From an uncultured Blautia sp. (GTDB lineage: Bacteria; Bacillota; Clostridia; Lachnospirales; Lachnospiraceae), in assembly GCA_900551465.1 (NCBI GenBank), contig URWL01000035.1:1-10790 (forward strand): a stretch of 10,790 bases of DNA, written 5' to 3'. The position numbers were made by a program, and so were the translations under genes. Positions 1-5,879 of this stretch are shown piece after piece (the first letter of the stretch is position 1; each line of letters opens with the position of its first letter). The notes beneath the pieces are model-generated. The model was not told the DNA's origin and did no database searches. It worked only from the letters and a program-made list of their open reading frames with translations.

Positions 1-64
1 CCAGTATATTTCTCTTTTTTTCTATATTTTCTTCCAGAATTTTATATAATTCCTGATATTTCAC
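1..64 (-). CDS. 5' end of an unidentified gene running off the left edge
   Basis: Reading the minus strand from a GTG at 64-62, 21 codons stay open to the window edge. They give a charged, helix-like N-terminus (KYQELYKILEENIEKK) after the start. An AGAGGG Shine-Dalgarno lies 7 bases before the GTG, and a TATAAT box lies about 36 bases upstream, so transcription and translation signals agree with this start. It lies beyond the terminator that closes the metal-resistance unit and is therefore a separate transcription unit. The visible part is too short to assign a family. A small helical regulator would fit the amphipathic N-terminus and the inverted repeat over its promoter, but that is only a guess. 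Confidence 0.6.
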   Translation of the reverse strand, partial: MKYQELYKILEENIEKKRNIL

Positions 65-88
65 CTTCTGTCCCTCTTTTCGATTATG

Positions 89-128
89 ATAATATCCTTA
101 TTATACGATATTTTTCTTACAAAATCCA
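89..128 (-). promoter_or_regulatory. Promoter with inverted repeat for the left-edge gene
   Basis: On the minus strand a perfect TATAAT (-10) sits at 105-100. A weak -35 (TGGATT, 3 of 6 matches) lies 17 bases upstream at 128-123. An inverted repeat, ATAATA-4-TATTAT, occupies 89-104 and overlaps the -10, so a bound protein would block RNA polymerase. Autoregulation by the gene product is possible but not shown. The AT-rich composition makes short palindromes likely by chance. Confidence 0.45.
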
Positions 129-178
129 CTCTGCATTCACGGTTAAAAACAGAACCGGATTACTGTTCACACAACAGC

Positions 179-212
179 AAAACAGGAGCCGGATCTTTTG
201 TCCCGGCTCCTG
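179..212 (-). terminator. Intrinsic terminator of the metal-resistance unit
   Basis: A perfect 10-bp GC-rich stem (183-192 with 203-212) encloses a 10-base loop. On the minus strand it is followed by TTTTG, the expected U-tract. It starts 21 bases after the stop codon of the ArsR-family gene and is placed to end the metal-resistance transcript before the next gene's promoter. Confidence 0.88.
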
Positions 213-232
213 AATACGGATCAGTTTTTTCT

Positions 233-595
233 TTATTCCAGAATGTGTTCCCGTCCCTGGGCGATCATGGTACGTACATGATTATCTGCCAGAGAATAAA
301 AAATAGATTTGCCCTCCCGTCTGTTCTTGACCAGCCTGCTCTGCTTCAAAATACGAAGCTGATGAGAAACCGCTGACTGTGTCATGTTCAAAGCTTTTGC
401 CAGATCACATACACAGACCTCTGTCTCAAAAAGCACAAACAGAATACGGATCCTGGTTGGGTCTCCAAAAACCTTAAACAGCTCTGCAAGAGAATCTAAT
501 TCTATTTCATCCGGCATTGTTTCGTCTACGATTTTCAAAAGTTCCTCGTGAGTCTCTACTGTATCACAGCAAAGAATTTCTTTTTCTTCTGTCAT
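233..595 (-). CDS. ArsR/SmtB/CadC-family metal-sensing repressor
   Basis: This is a 120-aa winged-helix regulator that should bind a 12-2-12-type palindrome and release it on binding Zn, Cd or Pb. The helix-turn-helix core runs from about residue 35 to 100, with FGDPTRIRIL and the recognition helix MTQSAVSHQL. Two metal sites of the family are visible. The first is the alpha3N site, with C9/C10 near the N-terminus and CVC at 61-63. The second is the alpha5 site, D104, H106, H117 and E120, matching the SmtB pattern D-x-H-x10-H-x2-E; E120 is the last residue. The ATG at 595 is preferred because an AGGCGG ribosome-binding motif sits 10 bases upstream and the protein then has normal family length. 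An in-frame GTG at 649 would add 18 poorly family-like residues. The gene is last in the unit, 109 bases after the pump gene. The metal specificity (Zn versus Cd/Pb) is inferred. Confidence 0.93.
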   Translation of the reverse strand: MTEEKEILCCDTVETHEELLKIVDETMPDEIELDSLAELFKVFGDPTRIRILFVLFETEVCVCDLAKALNMTQSAVSHQLRILKQSRLVKNRREGKSIFYSLADNHVRTMIAQGREHILE

Positions 596-620
596 CCGGT
601 TTATCCCGCCTTTCCGTTCT

Positions 621-626
621 ATCATA
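621..626 (-). promoter_or_regulatory. Possible internal extended -10 promoter for the repressor gene
   Basis: On the minus strand TG-C-TATGAT (an extended -10) lies in the gap between the pump and repressor genes. A transcript would start about 19 bases before the ATG at 595, leaving room for the ribosome binding site. No good -35 is present and no metal-operator palindrome was found here, so this could give low constitutive repressor expression or be chance. Confidence 0.27.
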
Positions 627-704
627 GCACATACCGGGGAGCTTTGCACATAAATATTACAACATCTGAAATACTTCTATACATTCATCTGGTTTACAGC
701 AGCA

Positions 705-2573
705 TTAAAGCTTATTTACAAACAAAGCACGAATTGCATTCAGAACAGCAATTACCATTACCCCTACGTCCGCAAAGATTGCAAGCCACATATTGGCAAT
801 TCCCACTGCTCCCAAAATCAAACAAAGAATTTTGATTCCAATGGCAAAATAAATATTTTCATATACGATCCTCATACATTTTCTGGCAATTCGTACTGCT
901 TTTGCCACTTTCAGAGGATCATCATCCATAAGCACTACATCTGCAGCTTCAATAGCTGCGTCTGATCCCAAAGCGCCCATGGCAATTCCTATATCTGCTC
1001 TGGAAAGCACCGGAGCATCATTAATTCCGTCGCCTACAAACGCAAGCTTTTCTTTTGCCCCTTTCCTGTCGATCATTTCTTCTACTTTCGCAACTTTATC
1101 TGCAGGAAGAAGTTCGCTGTAAACCTTATCCACACCGATTTCTGAAGCTGCCTGACGGGCCACTCGCTCCATATCTCCGGTAAGCATGACGGTTTCTCTT
1201 ATACCTGATTTTTTTAACTGTCTGACTGCTTCTGCAGATGTAGGCTTCAGCACGTCTGCAATCAGAATATGACCGGCATACTGACCGTCCAAAGCTACAT
1301 GGACAATCGTTCCAACCTGACTGCATTCCACATACTTAATTCCCAGGCTGTCCATAAGTTTACCATTTCCTACTGCAACAGATACGTCATCCACAATTGC
1401 AGTCACACCATTTCCGCTGATCTCCCGGATATCTGTCACACGGCTGCGATCAATTTCCTTTCCATAAGCCTTCTGAAGACTTTTACTGATAGGATGTGAT
1501 GACGCACATTCTGCCATGGCTGAATATTCCAGTATTTTATGATCTTCCAGTGTATTGTGATGGACTCCACAAACCTCAAAAACACCCTTGGTAAGTGTAC
1601 CTGTTTTATCAAAAACAACATATTTTGTCTGCGCAAGTGTTTCCAGATAGTTTGAACCTTTTACCAGAACACCTGCCTTGCTGGCTCCTCCGATTCCAGC
1701 AAAAAAGCTTAATGGAATGCTGATGACCAACGCACAGGGACAGCTGATAACAAGGAAGGTAAGGGCCCGGTAGATCCACTCTCCCCACTGAGGGGTCATT
1801 CCCATAAACAGCATCCGGATAATCGGCGGAAGCAAAGCCAGCGCCAGGGCGCTATAACAGACGATCGGTGTATAATAACGGGCAAATTTGGAAATAAAGT
1901 TTTCTGATCTGGATTTTCTGGAACTTGAATTTTCTACCAGATCCAGAATTTTGGAAACTGTAGATTCTCCAAATTCTTTTGTAGTACGGATTTTCAGCAC
2001 TCCGGACATATTGATGCATCCACTGATGATCTCATCGTCTTCCCTTACTTCTCTCGGAAGACTTTCTCCGGTCAGAGCACTTGTATTCAGAGTTGAGTTT
2101 CCTTCTATGACAGTACCATCAATGGGAACTTTTTCACCTGGCTGTACCACGATCACGCTTCCCACTTCCACCTCATCCGGATCCACCTGTTCCAGTTTCC
2201 CGTCTCTTTCCACATTTGCATAATCCGGACGGATATCCATAAGTTCACTGATATTCCGGCGGCTTTTTCCCACAGCATAGCTTTGAAAAAGCTCACCAAT
2301 CTGATAAAACAGCATAACTGCCGTTCCTTCTTTAAAATCTCCCAGACAAAGAGCACCTACAGTGGCAACTGCCATCAGAAAATTCTCGTCAAATACCTGT
2401 CTGTTCCGAATTCCTTTCCATGCCTTCTGAAGAATATCATATCCAATCACAAGATACGGAATCATAAACAAAGCAGCCCGTAAGTATCCTTCCAACGGAA
2501 GCATTGACAGTACTGCAACCAGCACAGCAGCAACAATTATACGGATCAGCATTTTTTTCTGTTTTTTATTCAT
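705..2573 (-). CDS. cadA: Zn/Cd/Pb-type P1B-ATPase metal efflux pump lacking an HMA domain
   Basis: This 622-aa inner-membrane pump exports soft divalent metals using ATP. Motifs in order: actuator TGES at 168-171; CPC at 278-280 in the metal-binding membrane helix; DKTGT at 322-326, with D322 the phosphorylated residue; the HP motif at 360-361; TGD at 465-467; and GDGINDAP at 514-521. K581 and D602 in the last two membrane helices are 21 residues apart, as are the K and D that define Zn/Cd/Pb selectivity in ZntA (P1B-2 class), which argues against copper. There is no N-terminal CxxC domain: the protein begins directly with membrane helices, so it is shorter than ZntA. A separate HMA protein is encoded just upstream. 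AAAGGAG lies 6 bases before the ATG. The symbol follows Firmicutes usage; zntA would be equally apt. Confidence 0.95.
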   Translation of the reverse strand: MNKKQKKMLIRIIVAAVLVAVLSMLPLEGYLRAALFMIPYLVIGYDILQKAWKGIRNRQVFDENFLMAVATVGALCLGDFKEGTAVMLFYQIGELFQSYAVGKSRRNISELMDIRPDYANVERDGKLEQVDPDEVEVGSVIVVQPGEKVPIDGTVIEGNSTLNTSALTGESLPREVREDDEIISGCINMSGVLKIRTTKEFGESTVSKILDLVENSSSRKSRSENFISKFARYYTPIVCYSALALALLPPIIRMLFMGMTPQWGEWIYRALTFLVISCPCALVISIPLSFFAGIGGASKAGVLVKGSNYLETLAQTKYVVFDKTGTLTKGVFEVCGVHHNTLEDHKILEYSAMAECASSHPISKSLQKAYGKEIDRSRVTDIREISGNGVTAIVDDVSVAVGNGKLMDSLGIKYVECSQVGTIVHVALDGQYAGHILIADVLKPTSAEAVRQLKKSGIRETVMLTGDMERVARQAASEIGVDKVYSELLPADKVAKVEEMIDRKGAKEKLAFVGDGINDAPVLSRADIGIAMGALGSDAAIEAADVVLMDDDPLKVAKAVRIARKCMRIVYENIYFAIGIKILCLILGAVGIANMWLAIFADVGVMVIAVLNAIRALFVNKL

Positions 2574-2600
2574 AATCTGCTCCTTTTATACCTTGATCCA

Positions 2601-2659
2601 CAGTCAGAATGCTCCCGGCATTCCTGTTGGCAGTTATCTCCCTGTCACATTTCTGACTG
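2601..2659 (-). other. Intergenic stem-loop between HMA gene and pump gene
   Basis: The gap between the two genes (2574-2663) holds a perfect 9-bp inverted repeat (TTCTGACTG type, 2601-2609 with 2651-2659). Nested inside is a competing 6-bp hairpin, GAATGC-5-GCATTC (2607-2612 with 2618-2623), sharing bases 2607-2609 with the outer stem. No U-tract follows, so it does not look like a terminator. Such structures can act as RNA-processing or stability elements that set the ratio of upstream to downstream product. Function here is inference. Confidence 0.5.
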
Positions 2660-2663
2660 GCTT

Positions 2664-2882
2664 TTATAAATATATCTCACAGTCATCCTCTACTTTTTTG
2701 CAGTTTTTCAAAACTTCTTTCATAACTGCCTTCGGATCCTGTCCATCCTCAAATTCCACAATCATCTTCAGCATCATAAAGTTTACAGTCGCATCTTTAA
2801 CTCCTGCAGTATTTTTTGCTGCCTGTTCCATTTTGTTTGCGCAGTTTGCACAATCCACTTCAATCTTATAAGTTTTTTTCAT
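2664..2882 (-). CDS. Free-standing HMA-domain metal-binding protein
   Basis: This 72-aa cytoplasmic protein consists of a single heavy-metal-associated ferredoxin-like domain. The metal-binding loop is DCANC, with C11 and C14, matching the DC-x-x-C form common in Zn/Cd-type HMA domains. Two further cysteines (C61, C68) lie near the C-terminus. It is the first gene after the metal-responsive promoter and precedes a pump that lacks this domain, so it probably replaces the pump's missing N-terminal domain by delivering metal or sensing load. The ATG at 2882 is chosen because AAAGGAG lies 8 bases upstream. The longer in-frame start at 2909 would fall within the operator and waste this ribosome binding site. 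A copper chaperone (CopZ) reading is less likely given the pump's Zn/Cd signature. Confidence 0.9.
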   Translation of the reverse strand: MKKTYKIEVDCANCANKMEQAAKNTAGVKDATVNFMMLKMIVEFEDGQDPKAVMKEVLKNCKKVEDDCEIYL

Positions 2883-2906
2883 TGTACCTTCTCCTTTACA
2901 TTTTGT

Positions 2907-2928
2907 CATATGAACAATTATTCATATG
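2907..2928 (-). promoter_or_regulatory. Metal-repressor operator (SmtB/CzrA/CadC type)
   Basis: This 22-bp palindrome has CATATGAA at one end and TTCATATG at the other, with one mismatched pair inside (2915/2920). It matches the family 12-2-12 pattern built around TGAACA...TTCA. It lies about +3 to +24 from the predicted transcription start, where binding would block promoter clearance. The repressor at 233-595 is the obvious ligand. Palindrome and position are seen directly; the binding is inferred. Confidence 0.9.
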
Positions 2929-2937
2929 TTTGATTGT

Positions 2938-2966
2938 ATTATATCCCCGAATATTCACTTTGTCAA
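2938..2966 (-). promoter_or_regulatory. Consensus sigma-70/A promoter of the metal-resistance unit
   Basis: On the minus strand a perfect TTGACA (2966-2961) and a perfect TATAAT (2943-2938) are separated by 17 bases. The predicted start is near 2931, just before the operator. Such a strong promoter needs tight repression, which the adjacent operator supplies. It drives the HMA gene and probably the pump and repressor too, as no terminator lies between them. Confidence 0.92.
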
Positions 2967-3017
2967 TATGTTTTCTGTATTTATGTTTATTGAAATATAC
3001 AGAATATGATTTTTTTG

Positions 3018-3118
3018 TTTGTAAAGGGCATGCAGGAGTGGATTACTACGGCTTACCTGTTCCCGTGACGGATGGCACCGCAGGACAAAAGCCGGCAATT
3101 GGCCAGCGTATTTTTATT
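3018..3118. other. GC-rich structured intergenic island of unknown function
   Basis: This stretch is markedly richer in G and C than the AT-rich DNA on both sides and holds no convincing gene. On the plus strand GGCTT-A-CCTG (3050-3059) can pair with CAGG...AAGCC (3081-3093), enclosing CCG-TGA-CGG (3063-3071). A second hairpin, GCCGGC-5-GCCAGC (3091-3107), has one C-A mismatch on the plus strand that becomes a G-U pair on the minus strand. It is flanked by TATTTTTATTT on one side and, on the minus strand, TTTTGT on the other, so it could terminate transcription either way. Bases 3071-3080 read like the T-box core (TGGCACCGC), but no downstream plus-strand gene exists. It may be a decayed leader, a small RNA or a dispersed intergenic repeat. 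Confidence 0.35.
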
Positions 3119-3145
3119 TAGCTGTTATCCACCTTCAGATACAGA

Positions 3146-3220
3146 GATAAAAAGGCAGATCACAGTACCTTGCGAGGTTTACCAGGAAACACAGCACAGT
3201 ACATGATCTGCCTTTTTATC
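3146..3220. terminator. Long inverted repeat, probable bidirectional terminator
   Basis: Perfect 17-bp arms (3146-3162 and 3204-3220; GATAAAAAGGCAGATCA and its complement) enclose a 41-base spacer. The outer part of each arm is AAAAAGGC/GCCTTTTT, giving an A-tract on one side and a U-tract on the other in both directions, typical of bidirectional terminators. On the minus strand it begins 53 bases after the stop of the AI-2E-type gene. The spacer contains GTAC at both ends, which can extend the stem after a small internal loop, and an ACCT-CGCA-AGGT mini-hairpin. The loop is unusually long and structured for a plain terminator. Confidence 0.7.
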
Positions 3221-3272
3221 ATTTGCATCGTCTGTGGAAAACAATAAACAAAATCCTATCTTCCCACAAATT

Positions 3273-4346
3273 TTATAATTTTTCCATTAATTCCTCCCGG
3301 CTGAAATTCACCAGTACGGTCAAAGCAACCGGAAAAGCAACCAGTCCCACAAGTCCAAACAGCTTCAGGCCCAGGAACAAAGCCGCCAGAGTCGCCAGAG
3401 GATGGAGACCGATCTGGCGCCCTACAATCCTGGGTTCCACCATATTCCTTACCACTAAAATTACCAGGTAAAGCACAAGAAGCCCAATTGCAAGTCCATG
3501 TTCCTCTATAATAAAGAGGACTGCAGCCCACGGAAGAAGTACGCCTCCTGTTCCCAGCACCGGAAGGATATCAAATACCGCAATCCCCAAAGCCAGAAGA
3601 GCAGGATACGGCATACCCAGAAGGAACATTCCTGCACACAGTTCCGCAAAAGTCAGCAGAAACAGAAAGCTGTAGGATCTGATATAAATAAATAATACAT
3701 TCTTTACATAAGACTGTCCCTTTTCTACAAAAGCCAGCTGTTTTGGCGTCAGAAGCTTTTTGAAAAAGGATGTGATTCCGTCATAATCTCCCACAAAGAA
3801 AAACGTAGCTACAACTGTGATCACAAGCTTGATCACAAAACTTGGAATCCCACTGATTCCCCCTGACAGAATCTGTACCACTTTCATGGAGAAGCTGGAA
3901 ACATAAGTCCCCAGATTATTTGTCATCTCCTCAAAAGAATTTTCAATGGTCTTTGCTACAGACGGGTGCACAGAAGCCATAGACTCTTCCAGATAATCAG
4001 AAATCGCCTCAAACACAGGCACTACCGTAGTATTGTAAAAATGAGGCACCTTACGCACCAGACCTCCGACTCCATCCAAAAGTCTCAGTCCCGCCCAGGC
4101 CGCCAGAAGAAACAGCAGTCCGTAAAATACAGCACAAAACACAATTGATATTATTTTTTTCTTTTTGGGATCTGTTTTTATTTTTCTTACAGGAACCTGA
4201 ATCACTGCCGCTACAACAAAAGCAATGATAAAAGGCATCATAGGAGATACCAGATATTTACATGCCACCCACACCAATATAGCTATCAGCGCATAAAATA
4301 CAACATTGATGATAAATTTTTTCTTTCGCTCTACTCTGTTCTCCAT
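3273..4346 (-). CDS. AI-2E/PerM-family membrane protein, YtvI-like
   Basis: This 357-aa polytopic membrane protein has hydrophobic segments near residues 12-50, 66-90, 168-186, 216-245, 247-280 and 284-300, and a final pair near 316-346. The family-typical C-terminal half shows DILPVLGTG at 259-267, followed by PW, then VEPRIVGRQIGLHPL at 303-317. The LPxxGTG-PW arrangement recalls the sporulation protein YtvI. Family members include the autoinducer-2 exporter TqsA and Na+/H+ antiporters; the substrate here cannot be told. The start is 6 bases after the rlmD stop, with GGGAG of its ribosome binding site inside the end of rlmD, so the two are probably translationally coupled. A long hairpin terminator follows. 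Confidence 0.88.
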   Translation of the reverse strand: MENRVERKKKFIINVVFYALIAILVWVACKYLVSPMMPFIIAFVVAAVIQVPVRKIKTDPKKKKIISIVFCAVFYGLLFLLAAWAGLRLLDGVGGLVRKVPHFYNTTVVPVFEAISDYLEESMASVHPSVAKTIENSFEEMTNNLGTYVSSFSMKVVQILSGGISGIPSFVIKLVITVVATFFFVGDYDGITSFFKKLLTPKQLAFVEKGQSYVKNVLFIYIRSYSFLFLLTFAELCAGMFLLGMPYPALLALGIAVFDILPVLGTGGVLLPWAAVLFIIEEHGLAIGLLVLYLVILVVRNMVEPRIVGRQIGLHPLATLAALFLGLKLFGLVGLVAFPVALTVLVNFSREELMEKL

Positions 4347-4352
4347 GCTGTC

Positions 4353-5741
4353 TCACTCCCTGACGAAAACTGCCACAGCCTCTGTCCAGACTGTCTGGCA
4401 GAACTGATCTACACAGCAGGCTTTTTCCAGACGATAGCCTGCGTGGAGAAATGTTTCCATATCTTCTGCAAGACTGGTTGCCTTACAGGATACATATACG
4501 ATACGCTTTACTCCATAAGAAAGAATCTTCGGAAGGGCTTTGGGATGTACTCCCTCACGAGGCGGATCCAAAATGATCATATCTGGTTTTTCCGTAAGAT
4601 CATCCAATACCTTCAGAACATCTCCGGCTATAAAACGACAATTGGAAAGCCCGTTAAGCTCTGCGTTTTTCCGTGCCGCCTCTACCGCTTCCTCTACGAT
4701 CTCCACGCCGATCACTTCCCTGGCTACAGGAGCCAGCAGCTGGGCAATCGTTCCCGTCCCGCTGTAAAGATCAAACACTTCCATACCTCTTGCATCTTCA
4801 ACATATGAACGGACCACAGAATACAGAACCTCTGCCGCCAAGGAATTTGGCTGAAAGAAAGAAAACGTACTGATGCGGAACTTCAATCCCAGCAGAGTTT
4901 CATAAAACCAATCCTTCCCGTACAGGATCCTTGTCTCATCACTTTTTACCACATCGGAAAGAGAATCATTAATAATATGCATGATTCCCACAATCTTTCC
5001 TTCCAGCTGCAGAGAAAGAAGCTGTTCTTTCAGGGGTTCCAGATCATGCTGCTCCTGGCTGGTAGTAACCAGATGCACAAGGATCTCACCTGTTGTCACT
5101 CCCCGTCTCACCAGAAGATGACGGAGATATCCTACATGCTGCATTTTTCTATAATAGGATACCCCTCTTTCTCTGAAATAATCACGGACACATGTCAGAA
5201 TATCTGTCATATCTTTATGGACAAGCTTACAGTCGTCTGTATTCAGCACATCATAGGTACTGCCTTTTTTGTGAAGCCCGAGAGAAAGCGGTCCGTCCTT
5301 ATACTCATCTCCAAAAGAAAATTCCATCTTATTCCGATAGCAGAACTCTTCGGGACTTCCATGGATCCCTTCCCATACAAAATCAGCATTTCCCTCTTTA
5401 TCAACCTGGCCTTCTCTTATCAGAACCTCCTCCAGAAGTTCCCGGATCTGCCGCTCCTTCATCTGAAGCTGATCTTCATAGGACATGGTCTGGTACATAC
5501 AGCCGCCGCACTGGGGAAAGGAGGAGCACACCGGTTCCCGTTTTTCCAGAGAAGACTTTTCCATAATTTCCAGTATCCTTCCCTGAGCTTTATTTTTTCG
5601 TTTCTTCTGAATCACAAACCGGACTTTCTGCCCGGGGATCCCGTTTTTTATCAGGATCTTCTGATCCTCCAGAATCACATAACCCTTATTGGGAAAATCC
5701 ACTTTTTCTATAATGCCTTCGTATATCTCACCTTTTTTCAT
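4353..5741 (-). CDS. rlmD: 23S rRNA (uracil-C5)-methyltransferase, RlmD/RlmCD-like
   Basis: This 462-aa enzyme transfers a methyl group from S-adenosylmethionine to C5 of uridine in 23S rRNA (U1939 in E. coli; Bacillus RlmCD does U747 and U1939). An N-terminal TRAM RNA-binding domain covers about residues 1-58. C72, C78, C81 and C171 match the four cysteines holding the [4Fe-4S] cluster in RumA. The Rossmann methyltransferase domain shows FQPN at 296-299, DLYSGTGT at 324-331, DPPREG at 392-397 and the catalytic cysteine C419 in YVSC. The C-terminal motif, usually ending HVE, reads VWTE here; E454 is kept as the likely base. The start fits the family N-terminus, yet no good Shine-Dalgarno sits close by: the nearest GGAG is 20 bases away. 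Which uridine is modified is not determinable from sequence. Confidence 0.92.
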   Translation of the reverse strand: MKKGEIYEGIIEKVDFPNKGYVILEDQKILIKNGIPGQKVRFVIQKKRKNKAQGRILEIMEKSSLEKREPVCSSFPQCGGCMYQTMSYEDQLQMKERQIRELLEEVLIREGQVDKEGNADFVWEGIHGSPEEFCYRNKMEFSFGDEYKDGPLSLGLHKKGSTYDVLNTDDCKLVHKDMTDILTCVRDYFRERGVSYYRKMQHVGYLRHLLVRRGVTTGEILVHLVTTSQEQHDLEPLKEQLLSLQLEGKIVGIMHIINDSLSDVVKSDETRILYGKDWFYETLLGLKFRISTFSFFQPNSLAAEVLYSVVRSYVEDARGMEVFDLYSGTGTIAQLLAPVAREVIGVEIVEEAVEAARKNAELNGLSNCRFIAGDVLKVLDDLTEKPDMIILDPPREGVHPKALPKILSYGVKRIVYVSCKATSLAEDMETFLHAGYRLEKACCVDQFCQTVWTEAVAVFVRE

Positions 5742-5812
5742 ATAATTTCTGTCTTCAAAAACTCCTTTTCATCAAAATAATCAAATTTCTGCCGCGCTGA
5801 CCCTGAGCGCAT
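5738..5812 (-). other. Possible 24-codon leader ORF overlapping the rlmD start
   Basis: An ATG at 5812, preceded by GGAGAG, opens a 24-codon frame whose TGA overlaps the rlmD ATG as ATGA (4 bases). Because rlmD itself lacks a well-spaced ribosome binding site, ribosomes ending here could restart on rlmD. The peptide (FDYFDEKEFLKTEII at its end) resembles nothing I recognise. The Shine-Dalgarno to ATG gap is short (about 3 bases), which weakens the case. Confidence 0.25.
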
Positions 5813-5851
5813 TCTCTCCAAGTATTTCTGATGCAGCAGGAAAATCAGTGT

Positions 5852-5879
5852 AAAATATACCTATTTCCCGGTTCATCAA
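5852..5879 (-). promoter_or_regulatory. Weak candidate promoter for rlmD and the AI-2E-type gene
   Basis: On the minus strand TTGATG (5879-5874) and TATTTT (5857-5852) are 16 bases apart, just after the terminator of the upstream gene. A new promoter is expected here because that terminator is strong. The boxes are imperfect, and TATATT two bases upstream is an alternative -10 with a poorer, 14-base spacing. Confidence 0.35.

Noticed and set aside
663..692. Second metal operator between pump and repressor genes
   Set aside because: TGAA and TTCA half-sites occur but are spaced too far apart for the 12-2-12 pattern.
3050..3107. Functional T-box riboswitch
   Set aside because: Only a short core-like motif is present. 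There is no room for a Stem I/specifier loop outside the antisense HMA region, and no plus-strand target gene follows.
2816..3121. 101-codon plus-strand frame overlapping the HMA gene, its promoter and the GC-rich island
   Set aside because: Its first half is antisense to the HMA gene and crosses the metal promoter and operator. Only the last ~30 codons look protein-like, and these are discussed under the GC-rich island.
3218..3272. Separate terminator directly after the AI-2E-type gene (TGTGGGAA/TTTTCCACA pairing)
   Set aside because: The stem is AT-rich with a large loop and no U-tract; the longer inverted repeat at 3146-3220 is the better terminator.
4977..5780. 267-codon plus-strand open frame opposite rlmD
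   Set aside because: It is antisense to a gene with intact catalytic and Fe-S motifs, lacks family-like sequence, and is rich in residues expected from a complement of coding DNA.
5781..5876. 31-codon minus-strand ORF (GIFYTDFPAASEILGENAL region) upstream of rlmD
   Set aside because: It reads somewhat like protein, but its ATG overlaps the candidate -35 at 5874-5879, would lie upstream of any transcript from that promoter, and has no ribosome binding site.
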